Origin: JAOUEA01 sp038249195
GTDB lineage: Bacteria; Actinomycetota; UBA4738; HRBIN12
Direction: 5' to 3'
Length of the DNA stretch: 64,000 nt
Assembly: GCA_038249195.1 (NCBI GenBank)
Contig: JBBRWM010000013.1
Location: 6,153-70,152 of the forward strand
Below, piece by piece: positions 57,741 to 64,000 of this stretch (its first letter is position 1; the number at the start of each line of letters is the position of its first letter). The notes under the pieces are model-generated. The model did no database searches and was not told the DNA's origin. It saw nothing but the letters and a program-made list of their open reading frames with translations. A program made the translations under genes and the position numbers.

Positions 57741-57872
57741 GGCCGTCGCTCTACGCAGCAAGGCGATGCCGTCGATCGAGATCACCCTCTCCTCCGAAGA
57801 GTTGTCGACAGCGGTGGGTCGATCCCTTGAGCCCACGACCCTCCGAGCCGGGTCCGCGCCCCCTCTAGGCTG

Positions 57873-57882
57873 TGGAGGTGAT
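57873..57882 (+). promoter_or_regulatory. Very strong Shine-Dalgarno sequence
   Basis: GGAGGTGATC pairs along the whole anti-Shine-Dalgarno sequence of 16S rRNA and ends six bases before GTG 57889. It decides that start against in-frame upstream ones. Confidence 0.75.
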
Positions 57883-57888
57883 CGAACC

Positions 57889-58560
57889 GTGAAGGACGCG
57901 CCGCTGTTGAACGGGCGACTGCCCGCTCGCATGGTCGCGCTCTTCGTGGGGTTGGTGTTGATCGCCGTCGCCGTCGTGTGCATGCTCGAGTCCGAGTTGG
58001 GGCTTCCGCCCTGGGACGTGTTCCACATGGGGATCGCCGAGCACACGGCGCTCTCGTTGGGCACCGCCAGCGTGGTCGTGGGACTCGCGATCGTGGCCAT
58101 CGCGTGGATCGCGGGCACGCCGCCCGGCTTCGGGACCATCGCGAACGCGTTGGTGATCGGGCTCTCGATCGACGTGTTGGTCGCGATCCCGTCCGTTGAC
58201 GGGCTCTCGGAGACAGCCCTGCCCGTTCGGGTGCTGCTCGTGGCGGCAGGGGTGCTGCTGTTCGGGGTCGGCTCCGCGCTGTACATCGGCGCGGGACTGG
58301 GCGCGGGGCCACGCGACTCGCTGATGATGGCGCTCACGAGGAGGACGGGTCAGCGCATCGGCCTCGTGCGCGGCGCCATGGAGATCACGGTGCTCGTGGC
58401 CGGGCTCCTCCTCGGAGGGGTTGCCGGCCTGGGCACGCTCGCGCTGGCGCTCCTGGTGGGACCGTCGGTGGAGCTCGCCTTCTGGATCTTGCTGAAGCTG
58501 CGGCTCGCCTCGCCCGGCCCGCGTCATGCGCCGGAGTTCGGTCCCCTGGACGTTGGGTAG
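57889..58560 (+). CDS. YczE/YitT-like membrane protein
   Basis: A 223-residue protein with five helices, start set by the strong ribosome site. The conserved SELGLPPWDVFHMGIAEHTA and the later SALYIGAGLGAGPRDSLMMA are marks of the YczE/YyaS/YitT group of uncharacterised bacterial membrane proteins. No operon partner is evident, with 148 bp to the antiporter. Confidence 0.88.
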   Translation: MKDAPLLNGRLPARMVALFVGLVLIAVAVVCMLESELGLPPWDVFHMGIAEHTALSLGTASVVVGLAIVAIAWIAGTPPGFGTIANALVIGLSIDVLVAIPSVDGLSETALPVRVLLVAAGVLLFGVGSALYIGAGLGAGPRDSLMMALTRRTGQRIGLVRGAMEITVLVAGLLLGGVAGLGTLALALLVGPSVELAFWILLKLRLASPGPRHAPEFGPLDVG

Positions 58561-58625
58561 GGGCCCGGGTGAACGCCGGCTATCAGTCGCGATCGTCGTG
58601 CGGACGGGCCGGGCTCCCCCATCGG

Positions 58626-59489
58626 TTACGGGACGAAGCCGAACACGGTGCTCGGGGCGCCGCTGCCTCGCCGGTTCCTCGGGCCTCCCACCACGAGCCA
58701 CCCCCCGGTCGTGGGCATCGCCTTGAGGTTCGTGAGGTTCTCCAGCGTGAGGCGATGGCGCCGGAGCGTGAACGAGGTCTCGAGGAAGAGCGGATCGGAG
58801 CCGGGGTCGGGCCCGAAGGTATCCGAGCCGAGGGCCCCCCGCCTGGCCAGCACCCCCGTCTTGATGAGCCACCGCACAGCCCACTTCGAGAACCCGGGTT
58901 GGCGGAAGCGCCCGTGCGCCGAGCCGCAGTTGTAGTAGGTCGGCGCCTGCGGCGAGAACGCCGGTCCCCAGTAGCGGTCGCAGCCGGTCCACAGCAGTAC
59001 CGCGGCGCCCGCGGGGATCGGCCCGTGGGCGGTCTCCCAATCCTTGAGATCGTGGACGCTCAGCTCGAAGTCCACGTCGGCGGCCACCTCGGATCGGACG
59101 TCGATCACCACCGCCGGAAGCACGAAGTCGCCGGCGGCGAGGTGATCGGCGCAGCGCGCCTCGACGTGGAAATGGCACGGCGCCGAATAGTGCGTCCCCG
59201 TGTGCTCGCCCTCATGCACGTCCTGGAGATAGAAGCCGTCCTTCGCAACCGTGAACGCGGTCCGCAGGGAGAACGTGGGGTCGCCCGGGAACCCGGGGAT
59301 CACGGCCGGGTTGTTCACATGGCTGAGGTACGCCACCCGCGAGAAGCCGGGCATCGATGTGCGTTCGCCGCCCGGCGCACCCGCGGTCCCTTCGCCCGAC
59401 CCTGAGGCGGCACCGGCGGCGAATCCGACCACCAGGGCGGCGGCGAGCGCGAGGGAGAGGATGGACAGCGAGCGTCTGCGGTTCGTCAT
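58626..59489 (-). CDS. Secreted cyclase-family (kynurenine formamidase-like) hydrolase
   Basis: A 287-residue protein from ATG 59489 with a signal peptide (LSILSLALAAALVVGFAAGA). The metal motif is GEHTGTHYSAPCHFHVEAR; classical members have HxGTHxDxPxH, and here Ser stands at the Asp position. Later segments VVIDVRSEVAADVDFELSV and AVLLWTGCDRYWG match the family. These enzymes hydrolyse amide bonds with Mn or Zn; a secreted form is common in actinobacteria. Substrate unknown. Confidence 0.85.
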   Translation of the reverse strand: MTNRRRSLSILSLALAAALVVGFAAGAASGSGEGTAGAPGGERTSMPGFSRVAYLSHVNNPAVIPGFPGDPTFSLRTAFTVAKDGFYLQDVHEGEHTGTHYSAPCHFHVEARCADHLAAGDFVLPAVVIDVRSEVAADVDFELSVHDLKDWETAHGPIPAGAAVLLWTGCDRYWGPAFSPQAPTYYNCGSAHGRFRQPGFSKWAVRWLIKTGVLARRGALGSDTFGPDPGSDPLFLETSFTLRRHRLTLENLTNLKAMPTTGGWLVVGGPRNRRGSGAPSTVFGFVP

Positions 59490-59882
59490 GGTGTCCTTCC
59501 GTTGCGGTCGATGGTTCGAGGCTCTCGTTAGCCCGTCGACGAGCTTCGCTTCTTCGTCGGCTTCTTCGCCTGCTGTTGCTCGGGCGGGAGCGACGACGCA
59601 AAGGCGACGCAGGCCATGGACCAAGCCTATTCCCTCGTACGCGGGCTCTGCGCGCCGGCGAGATCCTCGCCGCGGCGATCATGAACCGTGCTGTCTAGTT
59701 GTGGGTCTTGACCGTCTTGCTGGAGGCCGCCTTGCAGTTCGGCGTGCGCTTCACATGCGCGTAGAACTTGCCGGTGAGCCCCGAGTTCCCGATCGATCAC
59801 TCGTGCGGGTTCCGTTGGGTCCCGCGGTGTCTGTCGCGACCTTCTTGTCGACGCTCAGGTTCTGGTGCTTGCCTCGACGGGG
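59490..59882 (-). other. Gap with degraded coding traces
   Basis: No complete gene. On the minus strand, 59528-59617 could encode a 29-residue Lys-rich peptide (SSLPPEQQQAKKPTKKRS). A frame ending at TAG 59698 reads SGLTGKFYAHVKRTPNCKAA, like the C-terminus of a secreted repeat protein, but it has no intact upstream part. Likely gene remnants. Confidence 0.3.
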
Positions 59883-60986
59883 TCAGGCGGCGGCGACGAC
59901 GCGAGGTGCGCCCGGAGCCATGCGGCGCGTTAGCTGCTTCACCACATACGCGGCGTCCCGGCCGACCCCTGGGAGCACGTCGGAGGCGGCCGAGAACTGG
60001 AACGGCAGCCCCACGAAGTACAGGCCGGGCTCGCTCATGACGACGCCGCGCTCATGAACGGGCGCCCCATCCTCGCCGAAGATCGGCACGTCGATCCAGG
60101 ACAGATCGTGACGGAACCCGGTGCACCAGACCACGTTGGTCACGCCGAGGACCTGACCGTTCTCCAGGACCGGCGCCCCATCGAGCGCGCCCACCGTCTT
60201 GGGCACGCGCTGCACGCCCGCGGCCACGAGGTCCTTCGGTTTCACGCGGACGAGCGGGTCGCCGCGGCCCGCGGCCTTCGCGATGGCCTTGCGCCCGAAC
60301 GGTGTCCGCCGCGTCTGTACATGCACCCCGATGAACCGCACGATGGGGAACACCAGGTGCCGGGCGACGCCCGTGTCGATGTCCACGGGAACGTGGCCGC
60401 GGTCGGGGCCGGAGAGCCAGGTCGGGTGCTCGGCGACGAGCTCCATGGCGATGTCCGCCCCCGAGTTCCCGGCTCCGACCACGAGCACGCCGCCGTCGCG
60501 CAGCTCCGAGGGATTGCGATACGAGCTGGAGTGCGCCTGCACGATCGCGGGATCCAGATCGCGGGCGAAGGTCGGCACGCGGGGTGCCTGATGCGCCCCG
60601 GAGGCCACCACCACGTTGTCGGACTCGAACCGGCGGTCGCCCGCGGTCACGACGTAGCCATCCTGCTCCCGAGCGAGCCCCTCCGCGCGGATCCCATGGC
60701 GCACGGGCAACGAGAAGTGGACGGCGTAGGACTCCAAATAGTCGGCCATCTCGTCCTTGGTGGCCGTCGCGGAGCCCGCCGCCGGGAATCGCCAGCCACG
60801 CAGGCCGCTGTACCGGGCGGGCGTGAAAAGGCGGAGGGAGTCGTAGCGCTTGCGCCACGCGTCGCCCACTCGCTCGTTGGCATCGATGATCATGAATGGG
60901 CGACCCGCTCTCTGCAGTTCGTATCCCACCGTCAGGCCCGCCTGCCCCCCGCCGATCACGATCGTCTCGAACCGCTCGGTCTTCAT
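59883..60986 (-). CDS. FAD-dependent monooxygenase-like flavoprotein (CzcO/Trk-like)
   Basis: A 367-residue protein from ATG 60986 (GGAGGTAGGAG upstream). FAD motif ETIVIGGGQAGLTVGYEL at the N-terminus, NADPH motif VLVVGAGNSGADIAMELVAE near residue 170, and FTPARYSGLRGWRFP between them. This layout is that of flavin monooxygenase-like CzcO proteins. The substrate is unknown. The LuxR gene at 61106 lies upstream on the same strand and could regulate it. Confidence 0.88.
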   Translation of the reverse strand: MKTERFETIVIGGGQAGLTVGYELQRAGRPFMIIDANERVGDAWRKRYDSLRLFTPARYSGLRGWRFPAAGSATATKDEMADYLESYAVHFSLPVRHGIRAEGLAREQDGYVVTAGDRRFESDNVVVASGAHQAPRVPTFARDLDPAIVQAHSSSYRNPSELRDGGVLVVGAGNSGADIAMELVAEHPTWLSGPDRGHVPVDIDTGVARHLVFPIVRFIGVHVQTRRTPFGRKAIAKAAGRGDPLVRVKPKDLVAAGVQRVPKTVGALDGAPVLENGQVLGVTNVVWCTGFRHDLSWIDVPIFGEDGAPVHERGVVMSEPGLYFVGLPFQFSAASDVLPGVGRDAAYVVKQLTRRMAPGAPRVVAAA

Positions 60987-61105
60987 CTCCTACCTCCCGC
61001 TCGACATGGGTCGACGCTAGGGGTAGGGATGACCCCGGCTCATCGCCGGTTGTCACCAACTTCGGAGCCAGGGCCAAGTGGTGAGAACGCACCACGAGCG
61101 CGGGC

Positions 61106-62734
61106 TCAGGCCAGGTCGTGTCCGAAGGCGTAGGCGGTGGCGCCCGATCGGGAGGAAACCCCGAGCTTCGCGAACAGGTTCTGCAGGTGCCGGGCCACCG
61201 TGTGCTCGCTGATCACCAGCTCCACCGCGATGTCGCGGTTCGTCTTGCCCGCCGCCACCAGACGAAGCACCTCGGCCTCGCGCGCAGTGATCCCGGCCGG
61301 GAGGGATCCAGGTTCGTCGAGGAGCCGGGCGGTGGCGGCGGCGTCCGGCACGGCGCCCAGGCGCTCGAACGCGGCGGAAGCGGCGCGCAGTTCCATCCGC
61401 GCCCCCTCCTCGTCACCGCTCGCGCGGATCGCGCGCCCATACAACACGCGAGCCGTTGCCCCCTCGTAGGGCAGCTTCAGGTCCTGCCAGACGGCGCTCG
61501 CGACCCCCAGGTCTCGCAGCGCCGTGGGCACGTCGCCCTCGGCCAGGTGGATCGCGCCTCGAGCCGTCGCCGCCGTGGCGGCGGACGCCGGGGTCGCCGC
61601 ATCCCGGGCCGCCGCCTCCAGCTCGTCCGCGGCCGCCCGCGCCTGGTCGAGGTCCCGAGCCGCCAGGGCGGCCTCCACCTGGGCCGTCAAGAGACGGGAG
61701 CGACGCGGCCGCTGCTGCTCCGCCGCGAGGGCCATCCGCAGCCCAGAGCGCGCCGCCTCGACCTTGCCCTGGGCGAGCCGGAGCAGGGCGAGACCCGGCT
61801 GCGGGTCGGCGCCGAGCTCGTGCGCACGGGCGAAGGCGGCCTCGGCGCCGTTCATGTCGCCCGTGCGCCGCCGGATCTCGCCGATCTGGTAGAGCGCCGA
61901 CGCCGCCAGCCCGGGGTCGACGTCGAGGAGTTCCTCCGAAGCAAGCAGCGCCTCAGCTTCCGCTTCGGGCCACGACCCGCGCAGGCGGGCGACCTCGGCG
62001 CGGTTCACCCGGCACATCCCCGGGTAGGGAGAGCCGGGTTGGAGGGCCTCGCACCACGTGCGCGCCGCGTCGCTCCACTCGCCCGCCCGCCGGATGTCGT
62101 TCAGCTCCAGGCACGCCTGGATCAGGTTGCAGTAGATGATGCCCGTGAAGTAGGGGCTCACATGGCCGCCCAGCACCGCGGTCATGGCCTCGTCCAACAA
62201 CGCCATTCCCTGGGTCACCTCCCCTGCGTCGAGCAGGGCGAGGCCCTCGGTATGGATCGCAAGCGCGAGCACGTCGCGCGAGCCGAACCGTTCACCGATC
62301 TGGATCGCGAGGCGGGAACCAGTGCGCGCGCCGTCGAGGTCGCCGGCGAAGCGCGCCACGTTGGCCTCGACCACCGCGAGGAAGCCCTGCTCCTGACAGG
62401 GGGGCAGCTCCTTCAGGTGACGCTGCGCCCGCATCAGGAAGCCGGCACCGATCGACGGCTCCTCGCGAACGAAGTGTTCGATCGAGAGCCGAGAGGCGAC
62501 GGCCCCGGCGGCGGCCTCGTCTCCCGCGGCAGCGTAGCCGGCATACGCCTTCTGACGTGCGTCGAGCGACTCGTCTAGCCGCGACACCCACCACGCGGCG
62601 TCGGCGAGTCCTTCCAGGTCCCGCGGCCCCATCAGGTTAGGCTCGACGGCTCGGAACCGCTCGTACGCCTCGGCCCATGCTCCGCGCGTCAGCGCGTCAT
62701 GGGCCTCCTCGATCGCGTTGTCCGGCTCCACCAC
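61106..62734 (-). CDS. LuxR family regulator with TPR-like repeats
   Basis: A 542-residue protein. Residues 1-470 are helical TPR-like repeats (AWWVSRLDESLDARQKAYAG, ALYQIGEIRRRTGDMNGAE). The C-terminal LuxR/GerE HTH (about 475-540) reads ITAREAEVLRLVAAGKTNRD, then ISEHTVARHLQNLFAKLGVS. The ATPase domain of full-length LAL regulators is absent. Such proteins bind DNA as dimers after an unknown signal. The flavoprotein gene follows after 119 bp. Confidence 0.9.
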   Translation of the reverse strand: MVEPDNAIEEAHDALTRGAWAEAYERFRAVEPNLMGPRDLEGLADAAWWVSRLDESLDARQKAYAGYAAAGDEAAAGAVASRLSIEHFVREEPSIGAGFLMRAQRHLKELPPCQEQGFLAVVEANVARFAGDLDGARTGSRLAIQIGERFGSRDVLALAIHTEGLALLDAGEVTQGMALLDEAMTAVLGGHVSPYFTGIIYCNLIQACLELNDIRRAGEWSDAARTWCEALQPGSPYPGMCRVNRAEVARLRGSWPEAEAEALLASEELLDVDPGLAASALYQIGEIRRRTGDMNGAEAAFARAHELGADPQPGLALLRLAQGKVEAARSGLRMALAAEQQRPRRSRLLTAQVEAALAARDLDQARAAADELEAAARDAATPASAATAATARGAIHLAEGDVPTALRDLGVASAVWQDLKLPYEGATARVLYGRAIRASGDEEGARMELRAASAAFERLGAVPDAAATARLLDEPGSLPAGITAREAEVLRLVAAGKTNRDIAVELVISEHTVARHLQNLFAKLGVSSRSGATAYAFGHDLA

Positions 62735-62835
62735 GCCCTTTCCGCCGGGACGGTCGCCCCTTCGACGTCGCCGCAGGAGCGTACGCCCCGCGGTGCGTGT
62801 CTGCGGGTCGCTAGCGCTAGACCTTGCGGCCCGCG

Positions 62836-63891
62836 TTAAGACCGGACACTCTGCGGGATGAACTCATCGGGATCCCATCCTTTCATCTGGAGCGGATCGG
62901 GGTTGTTGGCGTAGAAGATCTCGGCCGGTCGCCTGCCTTTGGTTCGGTAGCCGCGGTGGGGCCGCTCGAAGTTGTAGAAGCGCATCCATGCCTGTAGATC
63001 CGCGTCGATGTCTCGGGCCGAGGTGTAGAAGCGGTAGCGGAAGGCGCTGCGGTAATGCAGGTGCAGCACCGAGCCCTGGAAGCGCTCCACGAAGGCGTTG
63101 AGGTTCGGTGAGCGAGGCGGCAGCTGGTGGCGGGAGATCCCGAGCCGCGAACAGGCCTCGGTGAACTCCCGCTTGAACTCGGGACCTCCGTCGACCACCG
63201 CTTCGCCCAGGGCGATGCCGGCCTGGTCGTAGACCGGCGCGACGTCTCGGGCAAGGAACGCCGCAGCGGCCCGTGCGGACTTCTCACCCCCCAGCACCCT
63301 GGCGAAGGCGAAGCTGCAGGATCCATCGACGGCGGAGTATTGCCAGATCTTGCCGACGCCTTTGAGCTTGCCGACGAACATCGTGTCGAAGAAGACCTGT
63401 TCACCGGGGGTATCCGAGCCGATGTGGGTGCTCACTCGCTCGATCGCTCGCAGGTCCCTGAGCGCCCGCTCTGTGATCGGTCCCCCTTCGGTGGCCGCGA
63501 GCGACTCGGCAGCGGCAAGACGGGCCGCTCGGCGGGCGAGCCCGGCTCGACGCAGCACGTTGTAGACGCCCCCGTGGGAGACCACCCAACCGCCGAAGCG
63601 CTCGAGCTGAAGGGCCGCGGCGATCGTACGCGGGCCCACCGTGGGGTGCTCGATCGCGTAGGCGATGATCTGATCGGTGAGCGGGCCCGACAGGCGCCGA
63701 TCGGGTCGTGGCGGTCGAGGCTTGGGCAGCAGGCCAGCCTCGCCGTAGCTGAGATAGCGAGCTCGCAGCTCGTAGAACCGGCTCGTGGAGATGCCGGCCT
63801 CGCGGCACGCCTGGACGACGCTCACCTCCTTTCGGGCGACCCGGTCCAACATCCACTTGCGTAGCCGTGCCAGACTCGCTGCGGGAGCCAT
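62836..63891 (-). CDS. IS481-type DDE transposase
   Basis: A 351-residue transposase. N-terminal helix-turn-helix (KEVSVVQACREAGISTSRFY) and HTH_29-like region, then an RNase-H-fold integrase core. DDE acids: Asp in EQVFFDTMFVGK, Asp in GEAVVDGGPEFK and Glu in NLNAFVERFQGS. The tail (YNFERPHRGYRTKGRRPAE) is typical of IS481/IS3-like integrase cores. The frame is intact, so it may be active. Confidence 0.92.
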   Translation of the reverse strand: MAPAASLARLRKWMLDRVARKEVSVVQACREAGISTSRFYELRARYLSYGEAGLLPKPRPPRPDRRLSGPLTDQIIAYAIEHPTVGPRTIAAALQLERFGGWVVSHGGVYNVLRRAGLARRAARLAAAESLAATEGGPITERALRDLRAIERVSTHIGSDTPGEQVFFDTMFVGKLKGVGKIWQYSAVDGSCSFAFARVLGGEKSARAAAAFLARDVAPVYDQAGIALGEAVVDGGPEFKREFTEACSRLGISRHQLPPRSPNLNAFVERFQGSVLHLHYRSAFRYRFYTSARDIDADLQAWMRFYNFERPHRGYRTKGRRPAEIFYANNPDPLQMKGWDPDEFIPQSVRS

Positions 63892-63980
63892 GGGCGTCGT
63901 CTCCTCCCCGTCGAGTTGTCGCTCTACGGGTGGAGCATCGCCCGGGCTCCCGTCCTTTTCGTGGAGGTTGAAGTGTCCGG
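62842..63980. mobile_element. IS481-family insertion sequence, about 1.14 kb
   Basis: Nine-base inverted repeats CCGGACACT (62842-62850) and AGTGTCCGG (63972-63980) flank the transposase. The left one overlaps the last codons of the gene. No target-site duplication could be made out. Exact ends are uncertain by a few bases. Confidence 0.6.
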
Positions 63981-64000
63981 CTCTATCGTGGGCAGCAAGC

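Noticed and set aside
1..64000. tRNA, rRNA and CRISPR arrays
   Set aside because: No cloverleaf-like sequence, rRNA segment or regularly spaced repeat was noticed on either strand; a dedicated search was not possible.

Overview
The window is high-GC DNA (roughly 70% G+C) with dense coding and many 1- to 4-base stop/start overlaps (ATGA, GTGA, TTGA). GTG starts are common. The gene content points to an actinobacterium: DUF222/HNH protein, F420-type reductase, DUF6458-like protein, CsbD, SpoIIE/RsbW/STAS partner-switching proteins, fused urease gamma/beta, and a Crp/Fnr regulator. I cannot place it below phylum; a deep-branching, uncultured actinobacterium is likely. No rRNA, tRNA or CRISPR array was seen.

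Layout. 1-13.5 kb: an ATPase-fused cyclase (cut by the window start), a TetR gene divergent from a DUF4097-like gene with a visible operator, OsmC, DinB, an HNH protein, a cyclase next to a cyclic-nucleotide-binding protein, and a small XRE/membrane-protein operon with a palindromic operator over its promoter. 13.5-18.7 kb: two divergent PAP2 phosphatases, the second leading a coupled operon with a lipid kinase, a BrkB-family protein and a phospholipase D/cardiolipin synthase. 19-31.6 kb: an orphan sensory-rhodopsin transducer homologue, a large FAD/Fe-S oxidoreductase, SDR, Crp, an amidohydrolase followed by a urease-like pair without accessory genes, and an ABC exporter with an SGNH lipoprotein. 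32.6-46.5 kb: a general-stress region with a SigB/SigF-type sigma factor, four HATPase anti-sigma-type proteins, two STAS proteins, a SpoIIE phosphatase and many tiny stress-type proteins. 46.6-50.9 kb: secreted GH25 lysozyme, F420-type reductase, VOC, zinc ribbon, response regulator. 51.3-55.3 kb: a translationally coupled seven-gene cassette related to methylamine-dehydrogenase maturation genes. 55.3-64 kb: secreted beta-propeller, CaCA antiporter, cyclase-family hydrolase, flavoprotein, LuxR regulator and an IS481-type element.

Two points stand out. First, the 51.3-55.3 kb cassette encodes a MauE-like membrane protein, a 25-cysteine MauA-like protein, two thioredoxin-fold proteins and a second Tat-exported Cys-rich protein, but no MauB or MauG. 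Its fourth gene has an in-frame TGA at what looks like the redox cysteine of a CcdA/DsbD-like motif, with a hairpin 26 nt downstream; this is either a selenocysteine codon or a nonsense mutation. Second, at least ten sites fitting GTTT-N15/16-GGGTA or GGGAA lie just upstream of small stress-type genes, several only 10-15 nt before the start codon. Together with the local sigma factor they suggest a SigB/SigF regulon with near-leaderless transcripts.

Seven genes carry single-base indels, nearly all in short G or C runs. This pattern fits residual long-read sequencing error at least as well as real gene decay, so these genes may be intact in the organism.
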